From Armigeres subalbatus (lineage: Eukaryota > Arthropoda > Insecta > Diptera > Culicidae), in the NCBI RefSeq assembly GCF_024139115.2, contig NC_085140.1:232378371-232442370 (forward strand): DNA of 64,000 nucleotides, in the 5' to 3' direction. Position 1 is the first letter of the stretch. Every line of letters starts with the position of its first letter. Position numbers and translations under genes: made by a program. Below are positions 1 to 11,600 of the stretch, piece after piece. The notes beneath the pieces were generated by a model, which saw only the letters and a program-made list of their open reading frames with translations, did no database searches and was not told the origin of the DNA.

Positions 1-874
1 TCTCAATCTTCACTAACGATGTACACCAGCCGGATGACACACAGCTATGCCTCTGGCTCTAGCATAAAATTCACGTTATTATTTTGCTGTGGGGGTTATT
101 TTCGGATACAATATTGTTACCAAATATTCAAATTTGGTTTGCACAGTACTAACCGTGTTGTGTTGAATGACGGTCTTATTACAATTAAATTGAAAATCGA
201 ACACATTTTTTACGGCACGCAATACGATAATAGTAGGATAAATTTCTTCAAATCAAAAATTAGTTCTGAAATGATGTTTTTGTTTACTAATTTTGAAATG
301 TCAGTGGGGCCCACCACGCGCTAACCCCAGAGATGTTAGCCACTATTTTTTCCCATTGAAGAGATAGGCGATGACAGTAGGGTGATGTACACACTTCCCT
401 AACAGAATTCATAATGACGACCAAGGTTGACAGCTCGTTGACATCTGTCACTGTAGATATGGCGACGCTTTGACAGTTCACTAAACTCTCTTCAGTAATG
501 CCAGCCCGATGGCCTCTCTATCTCACACAATAGGTTTGTTTTGCAGCCAACATTACGTATCTCAATGAAAATGAAATATAATGTTTGTAAACAAAACACA
601 TACTATCATGAATTCTATACTGAGATGTTGGCTACAAAAACATGGCGTCGTGCCACCCACCTGAGTAATGCCGGTGGACCGGGTGGCCAGCTATTACTTG
701 CCCGTCTGAGGGTATGTCTCATTTGGGGAATTAAACTTAAAATTAAACTAAAAATTGAAAAAAATACCCGGTCACAAGAAGCGATTCCAATAAGACATCA
801 ATGTAAAATGATTCGATATCTGTCAAAACTAATCTTGCTCTGCGAACAGGGTTATTCGATAATTACCGAAAAGT
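1..874. other. No gene recognised
   Basis: AT-rich sequence. Open stretches of up to about 140 codons occur, but they have no recognisable domain and no coding-like composition. I see no repeat structure here apart from the SINE that begins at 889. Confidence 0.5.
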
Positions 875-888
875 CATTTTTAAGTTTA

Positions 889-1186
889 CTTCTTCTTCTT
901 CTTCTTCTTATTGGCATTACATCCCCACACTGGGACAGAGCCGCCTCGCAGCTTAGTGTTCATTAAGCACTTCCACAGTTATTAACTGCGAGGTTTCTAA
1001 GCCAGGTTACCATTTTTGCATTCGTATATCATGAGGCTAGCACGATGATACTTTTATGCCCAGGGAAGTCGAGACAACTTCCAATCCGAAAATTGTCTAG
1101 ACCGGCACCGGGAATCGAACCCAGCCACCCTCAGTATGGTCTTGCTTTGTAGCCGCGCGTCTTACCGCACGGCTAAGGAGGGCCCC
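889..1186 (-). mobile_element. tRNA-derived SINE (Feilai-like), complete copy 1
   Basis: Read on the minus strand, the element begins GGGGCCCTCCTTAGCCGTGC, carries an A-box-like segment (TAGCCGTGCGGTAAGA) and a B box (GGTTCGATTCC), and ends in a (GAA)n tail. It is flanked by a perfect TSD of 13-14 bp, ATTTTTAAGTTTA, at 876-888 and 1187-1199, so both ends are certain. Two further copies lie at 22999-23249 and 53509-53801. The structure is that of a Pol III-transcribed tRNA-related SINE. The name Feilai is from recognition of this mosquito family and was not checked by search. SINEs of this kind depend on a LINE for mobilisation. Confidence 0.9.
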
Positions 1187-1363
1187 ATTTTTAAGTTTAA
1201 TTTCAGTTTAATTCTCCAAATAAGATAGACCCTTAATATATTACACTATAGCTATTCTAATTTCAACTGTACTTTTTACACCTATTGATCCCGTTACGAT
1301 CTTTGTCGATATTTGTGGATCCGTATCTTCGTCCAAGCGTTGCGTCCACAAACTTTACATATA

Positions 1364-1870
1364 GGGTAACCGTACCCTTACTGGAGGTAGTACCAATAGT
1401 TGAGGTAGTGGGATTTTAATGAAATTTATATTCATACAATATATTCATTAATTAATCAAATTTTTCATACTTAACGACGGTGTTAGTTGATGCATCGTGC
1501 TTCAAATATCCTGTTAAATGCAACTTATTCTAAAATTTCGCTTGAAAAACTATTGAAAACGATTATTATCCTTAGTAAAATAGATTCCCTTGCTCTAGTA
1601 GTAGTGCAACCGTACCAATAGTGACGAGTGTCATAAGAAATCAATGGATAGCACCACTACGGGAACCAAAGTTAATTCTTACCACCACTAAAGGAACTGT
1701 GTACTGTAACTGTGGAACTGTGTGTGGTGCAAGCAATATTTGGTTAGCAAATTTATTAGTTTATCTATTGGCAAGACATGAAATCTGTAAATTTCCCATA
1801 ATAATCGGTTTTTAAAAAATATTTTCTTTCGTGGATCTACTTATACCTCCACTATTGGTACCGTTACCCC
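1364..1870. mobile_element. MITE-A copy 1, uninterrupted
   Basis: About 507 bp bounded by inverted ends: left GGGTAACCGTACC, right GGTACCGTTACCC. The motif ACCAATAGT recurs inside on both strands. There is no coding capacity. A second copy at 8546-12216 has the same interior but is split by an RTE-like element at the sequence ATAAGAAATCA. That sequence occurs once here (about 1632-1642), so this copy is a natural empty site. The short ACATATA on both sides could be part of a TSD, but the spacing is not exact and I do not assign a superfamily. Confidence 0.75.
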
Positions 1871-3520
1871 ACACATATAAAAATATGTTGTGATTTTAAA
1901 TGTATTTTAGTATTTTCATGCACATATTTGGACCATGCATATAAATACAACATTCAATCGACCTTACTGTTATTTTAAATCGAAATAAATTTTAACCGTG
2001 CTTGCTTGTAAAATGCTTGCTTGCTTCAATTTTATACGTCGTTGAATTTTCAAAACTATTTACTGTGGGCCTAGAACATGGCAGCGATTGTCGATCGTTA
2101 AGCCATGTTTAATCTGCGTCAGTAGACGAAATTCTTCGTAAAAGCTTAATATGTACATCATAGTCCACATTAATTGCGAAAATCACGTTCTGAAAAGCGC
2201 GAAAACGAGAGATATATTTTTAAATCCGCTGTAATTACTTCTCATATTACTCACGTTTCCAGCTCAGCATTTTTGTATTTGCATTCGTTTACTGTTTGCT
2301 GAAGGTTTCTCACCTCATACTGGCAAAAAAAACCTTTTTTTCTACCGTTTCTTTGCCACAGCAGTTACACTTCCCTTGACGTCCATTCATTTGGAATGTA
2401 ATTAAGCGAAGCGCGAGATTCGTCCACTCTCATTGACTGACCAACTTCGGCCGTGGGTTTAAGAAGACCGTTCGCTCGGAATGCCGTGCACGTTCAAATG
2501 ATTCTTGCACTAATGGCACAAAACCAGTGTGCAAAACAGAAAAGCGAATCCCACCCCGATGCCGCTGCTTAACACCGGAAACTCATTCCCGGGGATTCAC
2601 AATTTTGTACTCAAATTTAATTGCCATTGTCGTGGTTACCAGGAATGGAACGGGACAACAGTGGATTAGGTTTTATTTACGTTTTGTTAATTATCTTATT
2701 TTTTGTTTTGAGATTTATCGTAATTACATGAGGCTACCATGATGTGTTACACTGACTTCATTGTTGTCGCTTGAAACATGTTTCGATTATTGAATTCAAC
2801 TCAAATGATTTGTTAAAAATGAGTAAACATATATGCAAGGAGATTTTCGTTTGACACTACCAAAACTACCAACATGTTTGTTTTATTTGAACGCAATTTT
2901 AACACTCGTTCTGCAATGTCCCTGTTCACACGTAGCTTGGTCAAAAGATGATGTATCCGGTCTTACTCAGGATAACCTATTAGAATTCAATACATGATTT
3001 CTCCCTGCTCCAACGTTTGCTCAATGCTCCAAAGCTATAGATAAATAGCAAGAGGTATCTAATTGGAAACTAATCTTGAACGAGTACGATGATGTTTCAG
3101 CGAACCCTTCATAGCGTCAGGTCCGTGTTTTAATGATTGAATCAATGCTGCAGCGGATTTTGTTTCTAATCTAAGCTTAGTTGAGCTTGATTAACTGTAC
3201 CCATCGCAGTTGCTGTTCGGTGTATGGACAAAATCCATAAAATGTTGCATCGAATTGAACAAATGTTAGCTGAGACAAACATCTTTTTAAACCTTTAATA
3301 TTTGGAATTCCTAATAATAATAATGTTTTTCTACTAAAATCCTCATCTTCTTAATTATTTAACCAATTTTAGTAATTACTAGCTGTATGTGATTACTAGC
3401 ACGGAATTGCCAGATTGTTTGGCTAGGTACTGATATAATTGGAAAATGATGAAACAGATTGGTCAACGTGGATATTTGCGATGATAAGGGCACAACATAC
3501 AGGTTAAAGCTCATCTAGTG
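1871..3520. other. No gene or repeat recognised
   Basis: Mixed-composition sequence. Open frames stay under about 75 codons and have no motif. It could be host intergenic or intronic DNA or decayed repeats. Confidence 0.45.
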
Positions 3521-3845
3521 ATAGAAAGAAGGACACTGGGGGTCCATATTGGAAAATGCTGCCCTATAGTCGACATTTGATTTGATTTTCATGTTTCGTT
3601 TCAGGACGTTCTTCTTCCCTATTATGGACCCCCCAAAATATTCCTATAATGGACCCTCTCGTGTTTTTTTAAGAATTGTAAAAAATCATCTAATTTTAAT
3701 TTCCATAGCATTTACAATGCATGTGATCAAATCGTAGGACTGTAAGGTAGGTTCTCCCGATGGAATTTCATAGCAAAATGTTTACATTGTACTGTAATAA
3801 TGCAAAAATGATTGGAGGGTCCACTATTGGACACTTTACCCTGGT
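3521..3845. repeat. Cluster of GGTCCA/TGGACC motifs, possible decayed MITE
   Basis: The stretch holds GGGGGTCCATATTGGA, TATTATGGACCCCCC, TATAATGGACCCTC and GAGGGTCCACTATTGGA within about 320 bp. The same motif type (CCATAATA, TATGGACCC) fills the TA-flanked element at 20754-21313, so this may be a related, eroded copy. No clean terminal inverted repeat or TSD could be drawn. Confidence 0.3.
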
Positions 3846-4059
3846 AAATGTCATTTTATACGAAATGTCATTTTCGGCGATTTTTTGGGAGACATGTAAA
3901 CTTCAGGGAAATGTTATTTATATGCTATTGAGAAGAATTAATCAATTTGTGGAATTGGTTTTTATGTTTATGGCTCTCATATTTATGCATAACCTCGCAC
4001 TCTACACCTCCCACACTCCTTCAGTTTTTTCTTACTGGCCGTCCTACTTGCTCTATAAT

Positions 4060-4615
4060 AGTCTGCTTAGGATAGAGAAAATGTGACCCAATTTTGGAGA
4101 AAATCGGTCAATAAGTTAAGCAGTTATATTGAATTGTTCGTGTCCTAAAGAATATCCAACCCCAGTAACCTCCAGCATTCTGAAGGGTCTTCCCAATCCC
4201 GCCATAATTGTTCCCTTAGGATAGTGAATACGTGTTCCGAATATGGTAGAAAACGGCCCATGCGTTAAAAAGTTATACGAAACTGTTAATTTTATTAATA
4301 TGATAGGGAGGGGATACCCTTTCCTTTATGATCCTGTCACCCAGCTTAAGGACGAACTTTTCGGAATCCAATGTTGTTTGACCTCGCGTTTTCAAGGGCA
4401 TTACTTTCAATGTTGAAGCAATGAGCAAAATTGAAATAAAAAGATGACAGTAACGCGTTGCTTCTTCGTTGAGACTGGTGTCTCTGAAAATGCGAGGTGA
4501 AAATTATTTGGATTCTGGTCAGTTGTCTCCTTGCACAGAGAATATGTGTTCTAAATTCCATGGAAATCGGTCAAGCGATTCAGAAGTTACGCTGAATTAA
4601 TCGATAACTAAACAA
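4060..4615. repeat. Diverged tandem units interrupted by a decayed palindromic element
   Basis: Three related segments (about 4065-4135, 4208-4280 and 4525-4600) share the pattern of a GAATATGTGTTC-like stretch, then GGAAATCGGTCAA-like and AGTTA-like stretches. Between the second and third lies about 4345-4520, bounded by GGAATCCAA and its inverted counterpart TTGGATTC and containing CTCGCGTTTTC and GCGTTGCTTC. Those motifs match the palindromic element at 5355-5575, so this is probably a diverged copy of that family. Confidence 0.5.
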
Positions 4616-5354
4616 TGCGCTTCTGATCTTCTAGTCGGTGTGTGTTGAATAGCCGTCCAAACCTCCCCCGAGCAAAACTTGAGAGCAAATCGAAAACTAT
4701 TTTTTTGTTGTGAAATCGCCTAATTTGATAACTCACGACGATATTTGTAACGACCCCTTGGTCGGCGCGCCGAATAATACGGTGTAGGTATATATGTAAA
4801 TCAATATATGTCTTGCAGCTGCAACCAGCTCTCGGAAGAACGATTTGACAATCAGCTCTTTAACACAAAAACAAATCGAAAGCGACTCAAAACTGTTAGC
4901 AGGTGACATGTACATTAGGGTGGTTCAAAAAATCGATTTTGCTCCACAGTGCTCATCTGATTCTTTACCATGTTCTGAGTGTCCTCTGAAAATTTGAGCT
5001 CATTTGGATAAAAACTGATTTAGCACAAGCCGTTTCAAGTTTCCATGCAAATTAGTATGGGGAAATTTATTTTTTCATTATACTGTTAATGACGCTTCCC
5101 CATCAAGCGCATGTTAAAAGAAAACCTACATAGCTAAAAAGAATACTCAACAGCTTTCACTCAGTGAAAACCGCATCTCAATTAATCCTTCCAATAATTA
5201 GTAATCGAATTCAATCTATACCGTGGTTTTCTGGAGCTAATTGCATAACTCATCAACAGGCAACATTGCTGCTCGTGGCGCGAAAGATAGCACACCCAAA
5301 TTCAGGCTACTATGTTGCACTGCACATTTCAGTGATGCCCTCAAAGAAGTTTAA

Positions 5355-5575
5355 GGTCACTCCTGACGGAATCCAAGTATAAAAGTGCTCGCGTTTTCGA
5401 GGGCACACCACTCGATTCAGAGGCGGTGCACAACTGTCATTTTTGTTACTTTAGCTTTGCTGCGTCGCAGCATGCGTGAAATAATAAAAAAGACAGTTGT
5501 GCGTTGCTTCCGTATCGAGTGGTGTGCCCCCGAAAACGCGAGCACTTTTAAACTTGGATTCCGTCAGGAGTGACC
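5355..5575. mobile_element. Palindromic MITE with TTAA flanks
   Basis: Perfect 23-bp ends beginning GGTCACTCCTGACGG and ending CCGTCAGGAGTGACC, with near-continuous pairing over about 80 bp per arm (CTCGCGTTTTCGAGGGCACACC against its complement). TTAA lies at 5351-5354 and 5576-5579. TTAA target duplications are typical of piggyBac- and Kolobok-type transposases, which is an inference here. It sits at the centre of the larger foldback at 4916-7246. A decayed relative is at about 4345-4520. Confidence 0.75.
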
Positions 5576-6239
5576 TTAACGATCATGACTAAAGATTCGC
5601 AACCTGTCTTAAAATCGATTACTCATTATTGGGACGATTAATCAACATGCGGTTTTCGTTGGGTGAAAGCTGTTGAGTATCCCTTTTAGCTATGTAGGTT
5701 TTCTTTTAACCTGCGCTTAATGGGGAAACGTCATTAACAGTATAATGAAAAACCCGACTTAATCCACCTACAGTGAACTCAACCCTTCTTACACTTTTGA
5801 ATGGTTGTGTGTGCCCAGTGCATATTACAATTTCTATGCATATGACCTTCAATTGAATGTAAAATAACTGATATTATCATGCTTTTAACGATTTCAAAAT
5901 AAAAAAGGGATACTTCTGGAAATTTAACAATGAATTATTGGCAGTGGCTGATTTTCTACCCGCCGCAGCCACATCCAAGCGCTATAGTATATGCACAAAA
6001 TAGCCAGCAAGAGTTAACCGCCAGAAATTTGTATGGCGAAAGACATCTAACGCTGGTTTTCTCAAAATTAGGAACTTTTCATTAAAAACTATTTGGTACC
6101 GGTTATGAGGTATGGTATCCGCTACTACGCCTACCAAATATTTTTTCGATTAGAGTGCTTAATTTTGAGAAATCGAACCTTAGATGCCTTTCGCCATACT
6201 GATTTCAGAAAGTTAACTCCTAGTGTGCCGCTGTAAGCA

Positions 6240-6925
6240 CGCTCAAAGCAGTCGATTCATTTTTAAAAAATACAAAAAGACTGCAGATTTGATTTGCCGC
6301 CTTAAATGGCAATATTACAGCTTCTGTTTAAGCCCAAAAGAGTTCAAATCGGGTCATAGACGGCTGAGATATTGGTGTGACAATTCTTCATTAGTAGTCT
6401 GAAAATATGTCTCATATTCGTATTTCACAGATATCTCTGAAACCGAATTTCCGATTGCAGAAAAAAAAATTAATGGGTCCAATGACAAAAACATAGCTTT
6501 CGTTTAAAGATAAAATTGCACAAATCGGTCCAAAGACGACTAAGATCTTGATGGGACATATTTTACCAATGTGTGAAGTTAATACGTCTAATGCTTTATG
6601 TTCGTATTTCAGAGATATCTCCGGAACCCAATGTCTAATTGCAAAAACAAAATACAATGGGTTCAATGGCAAAGTCATAGCTTTCGTTTAAAGATAAAAT
6701 CATGCAAATTGGTTTACAGACGGCTGAGATATTCATGTGACAGTATTTTGTTAGTTTTCTGAAAATACACTCCATGTTCGTATTTCTCACATATCTCTGG
6801 AACCAAATGTCCGATTGCAAAAAAAAATGAACTTGTACAATGACAAAGTCATAGCTTTCGTTTAGTGTTAAAATCGTGCAAATCGGTCCACGGACGGCTG
6901 AGATCTTGATGTGAGATTTTTGTAA
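6240..6925 (+). repeat. Four tandem ~180-bp units in the core of H variant A
   Basis: The marker ATAGCTTTCGTTTAAAGATA and its variants recur at about 6317 (diverged), 6498, 6678 and 6850, giving spacings of 181, 180 and 172 bp. Each unit also carries TCGTATTTC, ATATCTCTG and a CAAATCGGTCCA-type segment. The unit is unrelated to the 167-bp satellite in other H copies. Confidence 0.8.
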
Positions 6926-6927
6926 CG

Positions 6928-6978
6928 CACACACATACGCACACACGCACACACGCACACACACACATACATACATGT
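6928..6978 (+). repeat. (CA)n-rich microsatellite of H variant A
   Basis: Imperfect CACACA tract with ATAC interruptions, in the same position relative to the 3' module as the (CA)n/(GT)n tracts of all other H copies. Confidence 0.9.
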
Positions 6979-7489
6979 GCTCAGTTTGTCGAGCTGAGTT
7001 GATTGGTATATACGACTTGGGTCTCCGAGCCTCAGATAAAAAGTCGGTTTTTCAAGCGATCTTTATACCCTTCTTAGGATGTAAGAAGGGTAAAAATTTC
7101 CCCATACTAATTTGCATGCAAACTTGAAACGGCTTGTGCTAAATCAGTTTTGTTCCAAATGAGCTCAAATTTTCAGAGGACACTCAGAACATGGTAAAGA
7201 ATCAGATGAGCACTGTGGAGCAAAATAGATTTTTTGAACCACCCTAATGTACATGCGAACTATTGTTATGATTGTGAATTACGAATTATTATAAAACGGA
7301 TACTTCTAGATACTATATGAAATATTGTGCGACTAGCTTAGATATAGGTTTCTTGAAATTCAATAGGGTAAGATGGAATACAAAGTGAATTTATAACTAA
7401 AACTAATTTCCTAATGTTGGGATAGATAACCTTCAACCAATCTACTGTAGCATACTGTAGCCCGTTAGGTGCCTGAATATATAAAGTTC

Positions 7490-7910
7490 AGCTTTCTATC
7501 CACGGTAAGCCAGATTTGAATTAGAATTACATTAAAATATCATAAAATTACAATACATTTTATTGATGAACATTCAATTCTATTGTTCACCTATTGTACC
7601 AATTAAATTGCCTTATTGTTGTTCCAATAAACGCACAATAAAATCTATTGACAGAAAAATGTTGACAATAGAATTACAATAAATTATATTGTAATGGCAA
7701 AAAATTGTTCGAGAAATAAACGATTTTTTTATTGTCTATTGTAGTCTATGTGTCTATTGTAGAACTGCCATTTACAGTAGGATTCATGGTGGGAAACAAT
7801 GTTCCTAATTGTTATTCTATTGTGAGCAACAATAGAGTTTATTTTAATTACAATTAAATTTATCGTATTGTAACAATAATTTCTATTGTAATTCTATTGG
7901 ACTTTTTTAT
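7490..7910. repeat. ACAATA/TATTGT-rich interspersed cluster
   Basis: The words ATTGTAATT, CAATAGAATTACAATAAA, TATTGTAATG and CTATTGTA occur many times on both strands over about 400 bp, with partial self-complementarity. This looks like a degenerate inverted-repeat or short-period repeat. No clear ends or TSD were found. The next 350 bp (7911-8264) hold only an unrecognised 76-codon open frame. Confidence 0.5.
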
Positions 7911-8264
7911 TCGGGTTTGTTTTTGTCGGAGATAATAATGATAAAGATTCGAACATTTTTGTCAGCAACAAAAAAGAAGACAATTTTGTTGCTAACTTTT
8001 TATCCCGTTATTTTGCATTATCTCTACGACAAATTCCGGTTTTATGCTATCGTAGTTTCTGCTTTTATGGAAAAAATTGAGAATCTAACTATGGTTACAG
8101 AATTAGCATCGTATTCTCGGAAATATCAGAACATGCAAGGCAAATGATTCTTGTCATATTATTTTTCGGGTTCTGATAAAGGCTTGCTGCAAGGTGCGTT
8201 TGTCAGTAACAAACTCTGTTGACGACAAAGGGTATATTGTTAGGCGTTTCTCGAATATTAATTT

Positions 8265-8480
8265 CCTGCCTATGGTACAATCGTAGTTCCTGTTGATAGA
8301 ACCGACCTTCGCATTGAATGGCCCATGTAGATCCTCATAGCACCCTTCGGTACTTTCTCAACGACGTCAATCAGATCACTGTCCTGTAACTCGGCAGCGC
8401 ATGATATTGAATTACCGTAAGGAACATAACCTGGAATCTAGCTATGGAACTCTGTCCTAGATTTTCCAGTTGTGCCTGCT
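8265..8480 (-). pseudogene. Remnant of an RTE-type endonuclease domain
   Basis: Minus-strand translation near 8265-8330 gives GPFNAKVGSINRNYDCTIGR, resembling the GDxNAKVGxDNxxYE core of RTE-clade APE endonucleases, but the catalytic Asp position reads Pro. Upstream, segments such as QYHALPSY could correspond to the preceding strand, with stops and frameshifts between them. It belongs to a different subfamily from the RTE-like copies A-C. The call rests on one short motif, so it is tentative. Confidence 0.35.
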
Positions 8481-8661
8481 TACCTTACTAAGAAAACGTT
8501 AAAACTTTCCATGATCCATTCCGCGTTCTTTGTTTCATGCTAAAAGGGTAACCGTAACCTTGAAAAACTATTAAAAACAATGATTTTCCTTAATAAAATT
8601 GACTCCCTTGCACCTATAGTGGTGCAACTGTACCAATAGTGCTGAGTCTCATAAGAAATCA

Positions 8662-11600
8662 TTTATTTATTTATTATCAGACTTAGGCCGGAATGGCCTG
8701 TGCTGCACATAAAAGTCTTCTCCATTCAGCTCGGTCCATGGCTGCACTTCGCCAACCACGCAGTCTGCGGAGGGTCCGCAAATCGTCCTCCACCTTGCCC
8801 GCTGTGCACCTCGCCTTCTTGTTCACGTCGGTTCATTGTCGTGAACCATTTTCACCGGATTCACTGTCCGACATTCTGGCTACGTGTCCGGCCCACCACA
8901 GTCTTCCGATTTTCGCGGTGTGAACGATGGATGGTTCTCCCAAAAGCTGATGCAACTCGTCGTTCATTCGCCTCCTCCACGTACCGTCCGCCATCTGCAC
9001 CCCACCATAGATAGTACGCAACACTTTCCTTTCAAAAACTCCCAGTGCGCGTTGGTCCTCCACGAGCATCGTCCAGGTCTCGTGTCCGTAGAGAACTACC
9101 GGTCTAATAAGCGTTTTGTAGATAGTCAGTTTGGTTTGGCGGCGAACTCTATTCGATCGGAGCGTCTTACGGAGTCCAAAGCAAGTACGATTTCCAGCCA
9201 CTATGCGCCTCCGAATTTCTCTACTGGTATCGTTATCGGCGGTCACCAGTGAGCCCAAGTACACGAATTCTTCAACCACCTCGATTTCGTCACCACCGAT
9301 AGAAACTCGTGGTGGGTGGCTCACATTGACCTCTCTTGAGCCTCTTCCTATCATGTACTTCGTCTTCGACGTGTTGATGACTAGTGCAATCCGTTTAGCT
9401 TCGCTTTTCAGTCTGATGTAGGCTTCCTCCATCCTCTCAAAGTTACGTACCATGATATCAATGTCGTCGGCGAAACCAAATAACTGGACGGACTTCGTGA
9501 AAATCGTACCACTCGTGTCAATCCCTGCCCTTCGTATTACTCCCTCCAAAGCGATGTTGAATAGCAGACACGAAAGACCATCACCTTGCCGTAACCCTCT
9601 ACGCGTTTTGAAGGGACTCGAGAATGCCCCCGAAATTCGAACTACGCACATCACCCGATCCATCGTCGCCTTGATCAACCGTATCAGTTTATCCGGAAAT
9701 CCGTTTTCGTGCATTAGCTGCCATAGCTGGTCCCGATCGATTGTATCATATGCGGCTTTGAAGTCGATAAATAGATGATGTGTGGGCACGTTGTATTCGC
9801 GGCATTTCTGCAATACCTGACGTATGGCGAACACATGGTCTGTGGTAGAGCGTTCACCCATAAATCCCGCCTGGTACTGCCCCACGACCTCTCTTGCAAT
9901 TGGTGTTAGTCGGCGGCATAAAATTTGGGAGAGTACCTTGTAGGCGGCGTTCAGCAATGTGATTGCGCGGTAGTTGCTACAATCCAGCTTATCGCCATTT
10001 TTGTAGATGGGACACACGACACCTTCCATCCACTCCTGCGGCAGAACCTCATCCTCCCAAACCTTGGTAATCACCCAGTGCAGCGCTCTAGCCAGTGCCC
10101 TACCACCGTGTTTAAACAGCTCTCCTGGTAGTTGGTCAACTCCAGGGGCTTTGTCGTTTTTCAGCCGGCCGATCTCCTCCTGGATTTCCTGGAGATTTGG
10201 AGCCGGAAGTCGCATGTCCTGTGCGCGTTCTCCTAGGTTCATTACCATACGGCTACCGTTGTCTGCCATATCGCCATTCAGGTGCTCTTCGTAGTGCTGC
10301 CGCCTCCTTTGGATCACCTCACGCTCGTTTGTAAGAAGGTTCCCGTTTATGTCCTTACACATATCGGGATGTGGCACGTGGTCCTTACGTGAACGGTTCA
10401 ACTTCTCATAGAACTTTCGTGCGTTATTAGCGCGGTACAGTTGCTCCGTCTCTTCACGGTCTCGATCTTCCTGCTGGCGCTTTTTTCTCCGGAAAATCGA
10501 GTTTTGTCTGTTCCGCGCCCGTTTGTATCGTGCCTCGTTCGTCCTCGTGCGGTTTTGCAGCAATCTCGCCCATGCTGCATTCTTCTCCTCAACTAACTGC
10601 TCACATTCGCCGTCATACCAGTCGTTTCTCTGACCCGGAGCCACCGTGCCTAGTGCAGCTGTTGCGGTGCTTCTAATGGCTGATCGATTATCTCTCCAGC
10701 CATCTTCAAGAGATGCTGCGCATAGCTGCTCTTCCGTTGGGAGTGCCACTTCCAGCTGCTGCGCGTAGTCTTGGGCTAGTCTACCGTCTTGTAGTCGCCC
10801 AATGTTTAGCCGCGGCGGACGACTCCGACGCGTATTGATCACTGTCGAGAGTTTTGAGCGCAGACATACTGCAACGAGGTAGTGGTCGGATTCAATATTC
10901 GCACTGCGGTAAGTGCGTACGTTCGTGATGTCGGAGAAGAATTTACCGTCGATTAGAACGTGGTCGATTTGGTTTTCCGTTACTTGATTAGGTGATTTCC
11001 ATGTGGCCTTGTGGATATTCTTGCGGGAGAAGAAAGTGCTTTGGACTACCATTCCGCGGGAAGCTGCAAAGTTTATGCATCGTTGGCCGTTGTCGTTCGA
11101 TACGGTATGCAGACTATCCGGTCCGATGACCGGTCTATACATTTCCTCCCTTCCTACCTGAGCGTTCATGTCACCGATGACGATTTTGACGTCCCGCAGT
11201 GGGCATCCGTCGTATGTCTGCTCCAGCTGCGCATAGAACGCTTCTTTCTCGTCGTCGGATCTCCCTTCGTGTGGGCAGTGCACGTTGATGATGCTATAGT
11301 TGAAGAAACGGCCTTTTATCCTCAGCTTGCACATTCTTGCGTTGATTGGCTGCCACCCAATCACGCGTTGGCGCATCTTTCCCAGCACTATGAAGCCTGT
11401 TCCCAGCTCGTTGGTGGTGCCACAGCTTTGGTAGAAGGTAGCCGCTCGATGCCCACTTTTCCACACTTTCTGTCCTGTCCAGCAGATTTCCTGCAGCGCT
11501 ACGACATCGAAGTTGCGGGGATGTAATTCATCGTATCCTGTCGCAACCTGCGAAGCCTAGCGACTTGCAGTTTCATGTCCCAAGCTTCCAATCGTGATCC

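Larger units (their letters stand above)
5753..7092 (+). mobile_element. H-family element, variant A (HINE/Helentron-like architecture)
   Basis: The 5' end reads CCCGACTTAATCCACCTA and is followed at 5782-5793 by ACCCTTCTTACA. The core is about four ~180-bp tandem units, then a (CA)n-rich tract. The 3' part holds CTCAGTTTGTCGAGCTGAG, a GATTGGTATATA stretch and a terminal hairpin at 7066-7091 (TACCCTTCTTA, short loop, TAAGAAGGGTA). The 5' 12-mer is exactly complementary to the distal hairpin arm (TGTAAGAAGGGT). It lies in the right arm of the 4916-7246 foldback; comparison with the left arm shows insertion into an A-run with no target duplication. No protein is encoded, so it would be non-autonomous. 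The HINE assignment is an inference. Confidence 0.7.
4916..7246. mobile_element. Foldback DNA element with long terminal inverted repeats, nested
   Basis: The termini are TAGGGTGGTTC at the left and GAACCACCCTA at the right, flanked on both sides by ATGTACAT (4908-4915 and 7247-7254). Because ATGTACAT is itself a palindrome, it could be an 8-bp TSD or an extension of the inverted repeat; the sequence cannot distinguish these. The arms run about 4916-5213 on the left, and 5612-5752 plus 7093-7246 on the right. The right arm is interrupted by an H-family element (5753-7092). The centre holds a second palindromic element (5355-5575). No transposase is visible, so it is non-autonomous. Confidence 0.8.

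Noticed and set aside
11011..11526. 171-codon plus-strand frame opposite RTE copy A (also seen opposite B and C)
   Set aside because: It is an antisense shadow of the APE domain; the conserved motifs all lie on the sense strand.
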